Assembly (NCBI GenBank): GCA_963761435.1
Contig: CAVXHJ010000010.1
Span: forward strand, 930,001 to 994,000
DNA: 64,000 nucleotides
Direction: 5' to 3'
DNA from: Roseiarcus sp963761435
Lineage (GTDB): Bacteria > Pseudomonadota > Alphaproteobacteria > Rhizobiales > Beijerinckiaceae
Shown: piece after piece, positions 38,690 to 48,498 of the stretch
Numbering within the stretch: the stretch's first letter is position 1
How the letters are laid out: each line of letters opens with the position of its first letter
Notes under the pieces: model-generated
The model's input: only the letters and a program-made list of their open reading frames with translations
The model's database searches: none
Told to the model about the DNA's origin: nothing
Program-made: the position numbers and the translations under genes

Positions 38690-38978
38690 GCTCTTATGGC
38701 GTTATCTGTTGGTCGACCGGTTTGCCTGTTCGAACCCTTGCCGTCATGGCCGGGCTTGTCCCGGCCATCCACGCCGGGCCGCCGCAAGAACGAGTCCCGC
38801 CTCGGCGCGACCGGCAGGAAGGCGGACGGTCGCAAGGCTTTTCGCGCTTGCCTGCGTCGATGCGCTGGGTCTTCGTGGATGGCCGGGACAAGCCCGGCCA
38901 TGACGCCTTGATGGCGCCGTCCGCCACCTCCGCCGTGCTCCCAATTCCTTCCCCACAACAGCCAACGCGATAAGAGCG
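38690..38978. mobile_element. MITE-like element, copy 3, with target duplication
   Basis: The element begins GCTCTTATGGCGTTATCTG and ends CGCGATAAGAGCG, and is otherwise almost identical to the two copies at 16.9-17.4 kb. AATTTCGCG occurs immediately on the left (38681-38689) and on the right (38979-38987), consistent with an 8-9 bp target duplication. It carries no transposase, so mobilisation must be in trans. Confidence 0.8.
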
Positions 38979-39085
38979 AATTTCGCGAAAAGCACTTTGG
39001 CCGGGCGCGTCGCAGCTTCAACCCAAAGCCGACCAACGGAGCGCTTCACGCAAGGTCGGCTTGGCCAAGAAGGACCGAGCCCAAT

Positions 39086-40535
39086 TTATACAGAGCCAGG
39101 AAGCGGGTATCGCTTCTCCGCAAGTCGCGGCAAAAGTTCAATCAGACCGCCAATATCGCCGGAAGTCAGAAACAGCACGGCATCGTCCTTGCGCAGCTCA
39201 GCGCCGATTTTGGCGAGGCCCTCCTCGCAGGAACGTATCGGCGTAGCGTCCACGCCGGCGCCATGCACTCGCTCCATGATCTCGCCGAGACTTGCCTGCT
39301 CATGCGTGCCGGCGCCCTGGTTCGCCGGCTCGAATATGAAAACGCGATCGCAGCCGCTAAACACGTCATCATACCATTCGAGCTTGTTGCGATTGCGCCA
39401 CGAGAACGTGTGCGGCTCGAACACGACAAGCAGGCGCCGCTCCGCAAAATGCTTTCTCATCGCCGCAATTGCGCTCTTGGCTTTGTCATAGGATGATCCA
39501 AAGCCTTCGAACATTTGCACGCTGGTGCGATCTGATTTTCGGTCGAGCCGGCGCATGACGCCGCGAAAGCTCGCCATCGCCGCTGCGTATTGCTCGACGC
39601 TGGCAAGGCCGCGGGTCAGCACGAACGCCCCGATCCCAACCATATTTTCGATATTATGCGCGCCGAGCTGGGTGGTCTTCACTCGGGCGATCTCGCGGCC
39701 TCGCTCAGTCAACGTGAATTGGGAGACTGCGTCCATACTCGATATTTTCCGCCCGCCAGTCGCCCCTTGTGAGCCCGAAGGTCACGACATCGCGTTTCGC
39801 TTCGGTGAGAAATCGCTCGCTGAGTTCGCCAGAGGTCGCCGCAACGATGAGCCCGTCGCGCGGGACCAGATCAAAGAGCTGATGGAAGGGCGCGAGATAG
39901 GACTCGATCGTTGGAAAGACGTTGACGTGGTCATGCGCGAGCGGCGCCAGCAACACATGCGCGGGATGATAGTGCAGAAATTTCGACCGGTTGTCGGTAT
40001 TGGAGGACGGATATTCGTCGCCCTCGAGCAAGAACAGCCGTCCCGCGCCGGCATTGGATGCCCGGGCAGGAGACAAAGGCACGGCGCCGATCATCCACGA
40101 GGGATCGAGCCCCGCGCTCGCGAGGCAATGCGCCATCATCGAAACGCTCGTCGTCTTGCCGAAAGATCCCGCCACCACAATGTTCTCGTGTCCACGCGAA
40201 AGAAGCGCGAGCACTTCGGCGAAGGACAGAATTTTCGGCCCGCCGGGTCTTGCGGCGCGGGCGAAAGCCTCGGCCACCTCGTCATTCTCGCTCGGAACCA
40301 AGCGCGCGTTCTTGCCGATGACGATGAGATCGGCGCCGTCAGGAATATTCTCTGCCGCGTAAGGCGTTCGGCAGACGAATTCCTCACGAGCCAGCACCTG
40401 CGAGATCGGCGGATAGATGGCTTCGTCGGAGCCTGTTACGGCAACGCCGCTGTCGCGCAGCAGGATGGCGGTGGCGCTCATGCCGACGCCGGCGAGGCCG
40501 ATGAAGTGCGCTGCGCGAAATGGAAATGCGGCCAT
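39086..40535 (-). CDS. Mur ligase family protein, Mpl/MurC-like (frameshift near 39733)
   Basis: The enzyme joins amino acids or peptides to UDP-MurNAc or a related substrate in an ATP-dependent way. Motifs: nucleotide-binding AAHFIGLAGVGMSATAILL near the start, P-loop VAGSFGKTTSVSMM, EGDEYPSSNTDNRSKF (metal/substrate), LAHDHVNVF, and a C-terminal domain with LGAHNIENMVGI, FEGFGSSYDKAKSAI and FEPHTFSWRN. The frame changes after NIEY near 39733. Removing one base reads EYDAVSQFTLTERG and gives 482 residues. The GAHN motif and length fit Mpl or MurC-like ligases; no dcw cluster is nearby, which favours a recycling-type ligase. Confidence 0.8.
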
Positions 40536-40733
40536 TGTCGCCTTGTCTCGAAGCTCGCGGATCATGCGCCGCTTGAGTTCGTCGAATCAGAGCGGCGCAG
40601 GGCCGCGAACATCTGCGTTATGCCGGCGACCCCGGCAACAGGGAATGCGCTGCCCCTCGCCTCCCCCGGACCCAGGGGCCGTTGGCGGCGTCCGCCCCTC
40701 GCGCATTTGGCGGAGCTCCGCGCCTGACGAGGA

Positions 40734-42324
40734 TCAGAACAGCGACCCCTGCCCGTCCGAGCCTTTGTCCGGTTTCGCCCTTCGGCGAGTGAGGAGCGGA
40801 GGCGGCGTCAAGGGAGGTCCGACCCGCCCTCCGGCGATGGCGTCCACCTTGCCATCGGCGAATTCGATCTCGAGCCGCTGGGTCCTGCTGATCTCCGCCG
40901 CGCGCCGCACCGGCCGCTGCATTTCGTCGCGAACGAGGGCGAACCCGCGCGACAACACGCCGCGATAGCTCATCGCGCCGAAGAGCTGCCAAGCGGAAAA
41001 AAGCTGGGCGCGGCGATTTTGCAGCCGTTCCTCATAGGCGCGCTCCATGCGGACCGCGAGTCTCGCCAACGCTTCCGCCCGCTCGCCGCGCCGCCTCGCG
41101 AGCAGCGCCGTCTCGCGCGCGAACGCGCGGCCGGCCGCGCTTGCGGCCCGCCGTGTCCGCTCGATCAGCGTCGGCCCGAGCCGGGCCATGCGGCCGGTCA
41201 GTCCTCTCACGCGCTCGCGCTGGCCAGCGAGCAGGGCGCGCGGCGAGTGACGGGCGAGGCGCCGCTCCAGTCCCGCGGCCCGCAGCGAGCGCTGGCTGAG
41301 GCCCGAGCGGACCCGTGCGGCCAGCGTATCCGCCGCGCGGTCGAGGCGCTGGCGCGGCTGCGCGATAATCGCCTCGCCCCCCGGCAGCGCTCGCGACGTC
41401 GCCCTCAGATCAGCGCGCAAACGTTGGGCGAAGCGCAGGATCGCGCCTCGGCCGCGGGCGTCGAGGTCGGCGATCGCCGCGAGAAGCTCCGCGCGAACCG
41501 GCACGGCGAATTCGGCCGCCGCGGTCGGCGTCGGCGCGCGCATGTCGGCCGCGTGATCGATCAGCGTCCAGTCGGTCTCGTGGCCGACGGCGGCGATGAG
41601 CGGAATCGCGCTGCGCGCGACCGCGCGCACCACGGCCTCGTCGTTGAAGCTCATGAGGTCCTCGAGCGAGCCGCCGCCCCGGGCCACGATCAAAACGTCA
41701 GGCCGCGCCGCGACGCCGCCCGCTGAGAGCGCGTTGAAGCCGTCGATCGCCGCCACGATCTCGCCCGCCGAGGTTTCGCCCTGCACCCTCACCGGCCAGA
41801 CGACGACCCGAACCGGAAACCGGCCGGCGAGCCGGTGCAGGATGTCGCGAATGACGGCGCCGGTCGGCGACGTCACGACGCCGACGACTTCTTGGCAGGA
41901 ACGGGACTTTCCGCTTGCGCGCGGCGTCGAAGAGCCCCTCTTCGGCGAGTTTCTTGCGCCGCGCCTCGAGCAACGCCATCAGCGCCCCGACGCCGGCAAG
42001 CTCCAGCGCCTCGATCACGATCTGGTAGCTCGATTTGCCGGGAAAGGTGGTGAGCCTGCCGGTCGCGACCACCTCGAGCCCCTCTTCGGGCTTGAGCTTG
42101 AGCCGCTGAAAGGCGGTGCGCCAGATGACGGCGTCCAGGCGCGCGTTGGCGTCCTTGAGGCTGAAATACGCATGTCCCGAGGAGTGCGGCCCGCGATAGC
42201 CGGAGATCTCGCCCCTGACGCGCACGTAGCCGAACCGGTCCTCGATGGCGCGCTTGAGCGCTCCCGCAAGTTCGCTGACGGTTATTTCGGGCGCATTGCT
42301 CGCGCGGGCGTCCGGCTCGGGCAT
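40734..42324 (-). CDS. xseA: Exodeoxyribonuclease VII large subunit (frameshift near 41892)
   Basis: XseA degrades single-stranded DNA together with XseB. The N-terminal OB domain shows ITVSELAGALKRAIEDRFGYVRVRGEISGYRGPHSSGHAYFSLKD. The catalytic core has TSPTGAVIRDILHRL, VQGETSAGEIVAAI and RGGGSLEDLMSFNDE. The C-terminal coiled segment is Arg/Ala-rich. The frame breaks after KVPFLP at about 41892. Removing one base restores LPEVVGVVTSPTGAVIR and a 529-residue protein. The ATG at 42324 (MPEPDARASN) is preferred; 42342 is an alternative. xseB is not in the window. Confidence 0.88.
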
Positions 42325-42543
42325 CGCCCCATTATGCCTCATCCTTGCGCCCGAAACCATGAGCGGAGAGCCGCCGCGACGGCGGTTGGAAAGGCTATGG
42401 CGCCGCCGGTTGAAACGACGTATGAAGCGCGCCGGCTCATGTGCGCGCCTTGTTCGCGCCGCGATGTCGGGTTCTAACGCGCCGGTCGGCGTTGCGCCGG
42501 CCCGGGACTCGGGGAAGAGCGAGGCACGGAGGCGGCTGACGAG

Positions 42544-43794
42544 ATGAAGGCGGCGATGACACGCATGGGAAGCGCGCTCGGAGGCGCCGGAATTCTGCGG
42601 TCGGCTGGCGTCCTGGCCGCGCTCGCCGCCTCGATCGTGGTTTTCGCCAGCGGCGAGGCGCTGGCGCAGAGCGCGGAGTGCGCCCGTCTGCAGCAGGCGA
42701 TCGCCTCGCGCCACAATTCGAGCGGGGCGCAGGCGGCGGCCGAGCGTCAGCGCGCCGAACTCAGCCACACCAGCGCCTACGCCCGGTCGCTCGGCTGCGA
42801 GAACCGCAAGTTCCTGATCTTTGGTTCCGATCCGCCGGCGCAATGCGGCCAGTTGAACGGGCAAATCGCCCGGATGCAGGCCAATCTCGCCGATCTGGAG
42901 TCGCGCTCCGGCGGCGGCGGCGATCTCGTCGCCCGCTATAACGCCGAATGCCTCAACGCGCCGCCGAGGCCGACCAATTTCCTCGAGGCTTTGTTCGGCG
43001 GCGTAGCCAGGCTCGCGCCTCAGCCGCAGCAGCCGATGGAGGCGAGGGTCGATCCGCTCGAAGACGGATCGCAAAATCAGCAAAACCGGCCAACCGGGGA
43101 AAAGTCGCAAGTCGAGGCGCATGCCGGCTCCTACGCGGTTTGCGTGCGCACCTGTGACGGCAGCTTCTTTCCCGTTTCCTATTCGGGCGCCGGCAGTCGC
43201 GCCGACAGCCTGGAGGAAGTCTGCCGGGCCTTGTGTCCGAACGCCGACATGGCGCTCTACTCCTACCCGTTTGGCGGGACGATCGAGGAGGCCGTTTCCG
43301 CGTCCGGCGACCCTTATGCGAATTTGCCCAACGCGGGGAAATTTGAGCAGACCAACGACCCGACCTGCTCCTGCCGGCGCAAGGGAGAGAGCTGGGCGGA
43401 AGCGCTCGCCGACGCCGAGGCGAGATACGGCCACGAGAAGCACGACATCATCGTGACGCCGGAGAAATCAGCGGAAATGGCGCGCCCGATCATCGACCCG
43501 AAGGCGAAGCCTGCGGTGGACCCGAAGGCCAAGCCCGGTCTCCCCGCCACGCCGGGTCTCGACGCCGGTGCGGCGCCGGCGGCCGACGCGGCGAGCGCGC
43601 CGGTCCTCGACGCCAATGGCGCCGACACCAAGCTCAGCGCGGAGGCCGCCAGTGTCAGCCGCGAGGCGTCCGGCATCGCCGGCGACGACGTCCAGAGCGC
43701 GAAGAGCTTCACCGTGAAACAGGGACGAACGGCGGAAGTCACCGGCCCCGATGGCGTCAAACGGACGGTGCGGATAGTCGGGCCAACGCTCTAG
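42544..43794 (+). CDS. DUF2865 domain protein, secreted
   Basis: The 416-residue protein has a signal peptide ending EALAQSAEC, a coiled region (QRAELSHTSAYARSLGC...LNGQIARMQANLADLESRS) and the DUF2865 core (GSYAVCVRTCDGSFFPVSYSGAGSRADSLEEVCRALCPNADMALYSYP) with several paired cysteines. A long low-complexity tail with DPKAKP repeats follows. DUF2865 proteins occur almost only in Hyphomicrobiales; function unknown. Its 3' end overlaps the convergent gltX by 38 bp. Confidence 0.85.
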   Translation: MKAAMTRMGSALGGAGILRSAGVLAALAASIVVFASGEALAQSAECARLQQAIASRHNSSGAQAAAERQRAELSHTSAYARSLGCENRKFLIFGSDPPAQCGQLNGQIARMQANLADLESRSGGGGDLVARYNAECLNAPPRPTNFLEALFGGVARLAPQPQQPMEARVDPLEDGSQNQQNRPTGEKSQVEAHAGSYAVCVRTCDGSFFPVSYSGAGSRADSLEEVCRALCPNADMALYSYPFGGTIEEAVSASGDPYANLPNAGKFEQTNDPTCSCRRKGESWAEALADAEARYGHEKHDIIVTPEKSAEMARPIIDPKAKPAVDPKAKPGLPATPGLDAGAAPAADAASAPVLDANGADTKLSAEAASVSREASGIAGDDVQSAKSFTVKQGRTAEVTGPDGVKRTVRIVGPTL

Positions 43795-45106
43795 CGCGGC
43801 CGATCAAAGGCAGGAGCGTCGCGAGCTCCGGCCCCGCCTCGCGTCCGGTCAACGCCAGGCGCAAGGGATGAAACAGCGCCCGCCCCTTTCGGCCGGTAAG
43901 CTCCTTCAGCCGGCTCGTCCACGCGCCCCAGGTCGACTGGTCCCAGGGCTCGGCGGGCGCGGATGAGGCGGCGAGCCTGAGGAAGTCGGCGTCCTCGACG
44001 ATCGGGGCGACCTCGCCCTCGGCGACTTCCCGCCAGATCGCCGCGTCGGCGAGACGCGAGAGATTGCCGCGAACCGCGAGCCACAGCGTCTCGGCCCTCG
44101 GCCCGGCGACGCCCAGCGCGGCGAGACGGTCCGCGACCGCCGGATAGGGCATATGACGCAGCATGCGCGCCGAAAGCGCATCGAGCTCGGCTTCATCGAA
44201 GCGCGCGGCGCCGTGAGAGAGATGCGAGAGATCGACGAGGCCGGCGAGCTCGTCGAGCGATTCGACCGGGCGCACCGCTTCGGCCGAGCCGACCATCACC
44301 GCGAGCGCGGCGACCGCCAGCGACTCGATTCCCTTGTCGCGGAGCGAACCAATCGACAGCGCGCCCGCGCGCTTGGACAGCCCCCCGCCTCCGGCGTCGG
44401 TCAAGAGGTTGTGATGGCCGAAGCGGGGCGCGGCCCCGGCGAGCGCCTCGAAAATCTGAATCTGCACCGCCGTGTTGGTCACGTGATCCTCGCCCCGGAT
44501 CACATGGGTGACGCCGAAGTCGATGTCGTCGACCACCGAGGGCAGCGTATAGAGGTAGGTTCCGTCCTCACGGCGCAGGACCGGATCGGACAGCGACGCG
44601 CAGTCGATGTGGCTCTCGCCCCGCACGACGTCGTCCCACCGCACAACCGCCGGTTCGAGCCGGAAGCGCCAATGCGGCTTGCGGCCCGAGGCTTCGAGCG
44701 CCGCGCGCTCGGCCTCCGACAGGCGCAGGGCGGCGCGGTCGTAGATCGGCGGCCGGCCGAGCGCCTGCTGGCGCTTGCGGCGCCGGTCGAGCTCCTCTGC
44801 CGTCTCATAGGCGGGGTAGAGCCGGCCGAGAGCTTTGAGCCTCGCGGCTGCTTCCTCATAGGCCGCCATACGCTCCGATTGGCGACGCACAAGGTCCGGC
44901 CTTATTCCGAGCCACTCGAGATCGTCCTCGATGGCGTCGGCGTATTCCGCCTTTGAACGCTCGAGATCCGTATCATCGAAACGGAGGATGAACGTTCCTC
45001 CGCGGCGCTTGGCGAAGAGCCAGTTGAGGAGCGCGGTGCGGGCGTTGCCGATGTGGATCCGCCCGGTCGGCGAGGGCGCGAAACGGACGACCGGGGGGGA
45101 GGTCAT
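43757..45106 (-). CDS. gltX: Glutamyl-tRNA synthetase (GltX2-type)
   Basis: The 449-residue class I synthetase charges tRNA with glutamate, or glutamate onto tRNA-Gln in organisms using the amidotransferase route. The HIGH motif is RIHIGNARTALLNW near residue 20 and the KMSKS-equivalent is GGGLSKRAGAL. FILRFDDTDLERS follows the first motif. The helical anticodon domain is in the C-terminal third. Alphaproteobacteria often carry two GltX proteins and this shorter copy resembles the second. The ATG at 45106 (MTSPPVVRFAPSPTG) is clearly the family start. Confidence 0.92.
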   Translation of the reverse strand: MTSPPVVRFAPSPTGRIHIGNARTALLNWLFAKRRGGTFILRFDDTDLERSKAEYADAIEDDLEWLGIRPDLVRRQSERMAAYEEAAARLKALGRLYPAYETAEELDRRRKRQQALGRPPIYDRAALRLSEAERAALEASGRKPHWRFRLEPAVVRWDDVVRGESHIDCASLSDPVLRREDGTYLYTLPSVVDDIDFGVTHVIRGEDHVTNTAVQIQIFEALAGAAPRFGHHNLLTDAGGGGLSKRAGALSIGSLRDKGIESLAVAALAVMVGSAEAVRPVESLDELAGLVDLSHLSHGAARFDEAELDALSARMLRHMPYPAVADRLAALGVAGPRAETLWLAVRGNLSRLADAAIWREVAEGEVAPIVEDADFLRLAASSAPAEPWDQSTWGAWTSRLKELTGRKGRALFHPLRLALTGREAGPELATLLPLIGRARALARLSAPSV

Positions 45107-45182
45107 TCGGCCTTCATAGAAGCGTCGCGACGGCGCGGCAATATGGTGTGACATGGCCAACGGATTCGGGTAATCTCCACCC

Positions 45183-46340
45183 ATGACCATCAGCGCCCTG
45201 GCGGCGGGGATTTGCGTTACCAGCGCCGGGATTCATGGGCTGAGCGTCGCGCTGGCCGCTCCCCGGTGCCGGAAGCGGCCCGGGCGGACGCCGCCGCCGA
45301 AGGACGCCCAGGGGGTCACGATCGTGCAGCCCCTGTGCGGCGTGGAGGCGTTCTCGCGCGACACGCTGAGATCGATCTTCGCGCTCGATTATCCAATCTA
45401 CGAGATCGTCTTCTGCCTCGCCAGCGCCGACGATCCGGTCGCCCCCCTGGTGCGCGGCGCGATCGACGCAAACCCGCATCGTCCGGCGCGTCTGCTCATC
45501 GGCGACGACCGGATCAGCGCCAATCCCAAGCTCAACAATGTCGTCAAGGGATGGAAGGCGGCGCGCTACGATTGGGTGATCATCGCCGATTCCAACGTCT
45601 TGATGCCGAGCGATTATATCCAGCGCCTGCTCGCTCGCTGGCGCCCCGACACAGGAATCGTGTGCGCCCCGCCCATCGGCGCGCGGCCTGAGACTTTCGC
45701 CGCCGAGGTCGAGTGCGCCTTCCTCAACACCTATGAGGCCCGCTGGCAATATGCTGGCGAATGCTCCGGGTACGGTTTTGCCCAAGGCAAGACGATGCTC
45801 TGGCGCCGCGAAATCATGGAGGCCGGGGGCGGGATCGAAGCCCTGGGCGCCGAAATCGCCGAGGACGCGGCCGCGACCAAGCTCATCAACGCGCAGGGCT
45901 TCAACGCCCACCTCGTGGATCAGCCGTTCCAGCAGCCGCTCGGCCAGCGGCGCCTCAAGGACGTCTGGTCGCGGCAGGTCCGCTGGGCGCGGCTCCGGCG
46001 CGCGACGTTTCCGTTATTCTTCCTGCCCGAGATTTTGACGACGAGCCTGTTCACGCTCGCGGCGGCCGGATTCGCGGCGCCGCAATTCGGGGTGAGCGTC
46101 GTCATCGCCGTCGTGGCGGTAGCGGTTTTCTGGTACGGCGCCGAGGCGATGCTCGCCCTCATCGCCGGCTGGCCGCTGACGTGGCGAATGCCCCTTGCGT
46201 GGATCATGCGCGACCTCATGCTGCCGCTGGTCTTCGCCAAGGCCTGGACAGGCCGCGCCATCGTCTGGCGCGGCAATGCGATGAGCGTCGACGAAACCAT
46301 GTTCAGCGAAGCCGAGTCCGAGCCGCGACCGCAGATTTGA
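45183..46340 (+). CDS. Glycosyltransferase family 21, ceramide glucosyltransferase-like
   Basis: The 385-residue membrane glycosyltransferase has an N-terminal helix, the GT-A domain with VTIVQPLCGVE, an LASADDPV aspartate pair, NVVKGWKAARYDWVIIADSNVLM and the processive-type motif RQVRWARL, and two or three C-terminal membrane helices (EILTTSLFTLAAAGFAA, VVIAVVAVAVFWYGAEAML). This matches GT21 enzymes that glucosylate ceramide, and the related HpnI hopanoid enzymes. Sphingolipid or hopanoid modification is therefore likely; no hpn or sphingolipid gene is adjacent. It diverges from gltX. Confidence 0.85.
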   Translation: MTISALAAGICVTSAGIHGLSVALAAPRCRKRPGRTPPPKDAQGVTIVQPLCGVEAFSRDTLRSIFALDYPIYEIVFCLASADDPVAPLVRGAIDANPHRPARLLIGDDRISANPKLNNVVKGWKAARYDWVIIADSNVLMPSDYIQRLLARWRPDTGIVCAPPIGARPETFAAEVECAFLNTYEARWQYAGECSGYGFAQGKTMLWRREIMEAGGGIEALGAEIAEDAAATKLINAQGFNAHLVDQPFQQPLGQRRLKDVWSRQVRWARLRRATFPLFFLPEILTTSLFTLAAAGFAAPQFGVSVVIAVVAVAVFWYGAEAMLALIAGWPLTWRMPLAWIMRDLMLPLVFAKAWTGRAIVWRGNAMSVDETMFSEAESEPRPQI

Positions 46341-46497
46341 GCTGCCGCGAGACGCTCGCGGGCGGTTCCGGGGCCTGTCAGCCAAAATTCTGCTCAACTC
46401 ACGCCCTATAAGCTTTGACATGTAGCGAGGCCGAGCCGCGCGCGAGCGCGTCGAGGGTCCAGCGCTTGAACATACTGCGCCGGGAGGAGGCAAAGAT

Positions 46498-46752
46498 ATG
46501 CGTTCCCACAGCGATGACGTGCGCGCGGGCGTTTTGAACGCGCTCTATTGGGACTTGCGGGTCCCTCGGCATGAGTTGAGCGTCGATGTCGAGAACGGAT
46601 GGGTCACCGTTTCCGGAACGGTCGCCCTGCCCTATCAGCGGACATGCGCCGAGTCCGACGCCCGAAGCGTCGCCGGAGTTGTCGGCGTCACCAACCGGAT
46701 CCGGCTTATGGACAGCCTGCCAGCAGGCCAGATCGCCGACAGCCGGCACTGA
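46498..46752 (+). CDS. BON domain protein
   Basis: The 84-residue protein is a single BON domain: VRAGVLNALYWDLRVPRHELSVDVENGWVTVSGTV then ARSVAGVVGVTNRIRL, giving the alpha-beta-alpha-beta-beta pattern. BON domains bind phospholipid or act in osmotic and envelope stress proteins. It lacks a signal peptide. GGAGG precedes the ATG. Confidence 0.88.
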   Translation: MRSHSDDVRAGVLNALYWDLRVPRHELSVDVENGWVTVSGTVALPYQRTCAESDARSVAGVVGVTNRIRLMDSLPAGQIADSRH

Positions 46753-46789
46753 ACGAGGCCCGAGCCCGGCGAGCGGCGCGCCGCCAGGC

Positions 46790-47581
46790 TCACACCGACT
46801 TCAGCATCCCGCCGTCGACGTAGTAGGTCGAACCGACCGAATAGCTCGCCCGTTCGGAGCACAGGAAGACGAAGAAGTTGGCCAGTTCCTGCGGCGTGGC
46901 GAAGCGTTTGATCGGCGCGTATTCGCGCGCGACGCTGTCGAGGTAGCCCTGCCAATCGCCGCCTTTGTCGGCGGTGAGCTGCTTTGCCGTCTTGATCCAG
47001 TCGGGCGTCAGAATGAGGCCCGGGTTGACGCAGTCAACACGGATATTGTCGCCGATGAGTTCGGTCGAGAGCGTCTTCGAGAACATCATCAGCGCCGCCT
47101 TGGTCACATTGTAGATCGGCTCGTACCACAAGGGCTGGGCGGCGCAGATCGACGCATTGTGCAGAATGACCCCGCCGCCGCGCTTCTTCATCATCGGCGC
47201 GAGGCCGCGCGCGAGCCTGACCGCGGCCATCACATGCAAGTCCCAATAGGCTTGCCATTTGTCGTCCGGCGCCTCCATCACCGTCTCGTTGCTGCCGGAG
47301 CCGGCGTTGTTGATGAGGATGTCGGCGCCGCCGAAAAGCCGCTCGACGTCGGCGACGAGGTCGTCCGTCCCCTCACGGGTGGCGACGTCGCACGCGACCC
47401 CCTCGGCGCGGACGCCGAAAGCCTTGGCGATGCGGCCGGCTTCCGTGCGGACACGCTCCACGCCGCGCGCCGCGATCACGACATCGACGCCCTCCGCCGC
47501 CAACCCCTCGGCGATCGCAAGCCCGATGCCGACGCTGCCGCCAGTGACGACGGCGACCTTGCCCTTGAGCCCAAGGTCCAT
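46790..47581 (-). CDS. SDR-family oxidoreductase
   Basis: The 263-residue short-chain dehydrogenase has the cofactor motif TGGSVGIGLAIAE, NNAG at about residue 95, the Ser in HNASICAAQP and the YNVTK active site (Tyr/Lys). It ends with a canonical GGMLKSV tail. It is the last gene of the sugar-alcohol locus, 35 bp after the other SDR, so it likely oxidises a polyol or intermediate, or catabolises a related hydroxy-acid. Cofactor preference (R in AARG after strand 2) hints at NADP but is not decisive. Confidence 0.87.
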   Translation of the reverse strand: MDLGLKGKVAVVTGGSVGIGLAIAEGLAAEGVDVVIAARGVERVRTEAGRIAKAFGVRAEGVACDVATREGTDDLVADVERLFGGADILINNAGSGSNETVMEAPDDKWQAYWDLHVMAAVRLARGLAPMMKKRGGGVILHNASICAAQPLWYEPIYNVTKAALMMFSKTLSTELIGDNIRVDCVNPGLILTPDWIKTAKQLTADKGGDWQGYLDSVAREYAPIKRFATPQELANFFVFLCSERASYSVGSTYYVDGGMLKSV

Positions 47582-47616
47582 TTATGCGCCCCTCCCGCTT
47601 CTGAAATTCGGCCCAC

Positions 47617-48390
47617 TCACCAGCAGGTATAGCCGCCGTCCGCCACGACGATCGACCCGGTCATCAGGCTCGATGCGTCGGAGGCGAGGAACAGCACCAC
47701 CGAGGCGATCTCGTCCGGCTCGCCCATGCGCCCCATCGGCGTCATCTCCATCCAGGTCTCGTACATCGCCCGGTTCGTCTTGGCGTAGGCGGTGAGAGGC
47801 GTGTTGACATAGGTCGGCGCAACGGAATTGACCCGAACCCCGCGGGCGCCCCATTCGGCCGCAAGCGACCTGGTCAGATGATGCACCGCAGCCTTCGATA
47901 CGTTGTAATAGGATTGCGCGTGCGGTTTGTTGACAATGAAGCCGGACATCGAGCCGATTGTCACGATCGAACCGCGCCCGGCGGCGAGCATCGGGCGACC
48001 GAAGGCGCGGCAGCACCAGAAGACGCCGTTGAGATTGACGTCGAGCACATTCAGCCAGCGCTCGTTCTCCACGTCCTCGGCCGCGACTTCCGAGCGTGCG
48101 ATGCCCGCGTTGCAGACGAGCGCGTCCACCCTGCCCTTCTCGGCGAGCACCTGCGCGACGCAGGAGTCGACCTCGGCCGGCTTGGTCACGTCCATGCGGA
48201 TCGCGTCGGCGGAAAGACCCTTGGCCTTGATTGCATCGCGCGCTTTTTCCGCGGCGGTCAGGTCGAGATCGGCCACGTAGACATGCGCGCCCGCTTCCGC
48301 GAGCGCCTCAACGCAAGCAAAGCCGATGCCCTGCGCGCCGCCAGTGACGACCGCCACCCGACCCTTGAGTTTGAACCGCTCGAGATACAT
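47617..48390 (-). CDS. SDR-family polyol dehydrogenase
   Basis: The 257-residue short-chain dehydrogenase has TGGAQGIGFACVEAL, VADLD after strand 2 (an acidic residue favouring NAD), CNAGIARSE, IGSMSGFIVN with the catalytic serine and YYNVSKAA with Tyr/Lys. It ends GGYTCW. It most resembles D-arabinitol, sorbitol or threitol dehydrogenases. The start ATG at 48390 (MYLERFKLKGRVAVVTGG) fits the family better than 48414. It is part of the minus-strand polyol operon. Confidence 0.87.
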   Translation of the reverse strand: MYLERFKLKGRVAVVTGGAQGIGFACVEALAEAGAHVYVADLDLTAAEKARDAIKAKGLSADAIRMDVTKPAEVDSCVAQVLAEKGRVDALVCNAGIARSEVAAEDVENERWLNVLDVNLNGVFWCCRAFGRPMLAAGRGSIVTIGSMSGFIVNKPHAQSYYNVSKAAVHHLTRSLAAEWGARGVRVNSVAPTYVNTPLTAYAKTNRAMYETWMEMTPMGRMGEPDEIASVVLFLASDASSLMTGSIVVADGGYTCW

Positions 48391-48498
48391 GGAACTCCCT
48401 ATTCCCTCATGCAATGGAGCACGGCCGAACCCGGCGCGTGTCGAAGCGCGCTCCAGAACGCGCGACTGGCGCCCAATCCAAGAACCACATCCGCCAAT

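Larger units (their letters stand above)
38347..39085. other. Repeat-rich intergenic region without supported genes
   Basis: The stretch contains the second 21-bp-period repeat (38383-38512). A segment near 38605-38637 is the inverse of a sequence near 16395 (TTGCGTTTGGGCGGAGCCAG in reverse). One MITE-like copy occupies 38690-38978. The small open frames here are repeat translations and are not called. Confidence 0.7.
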
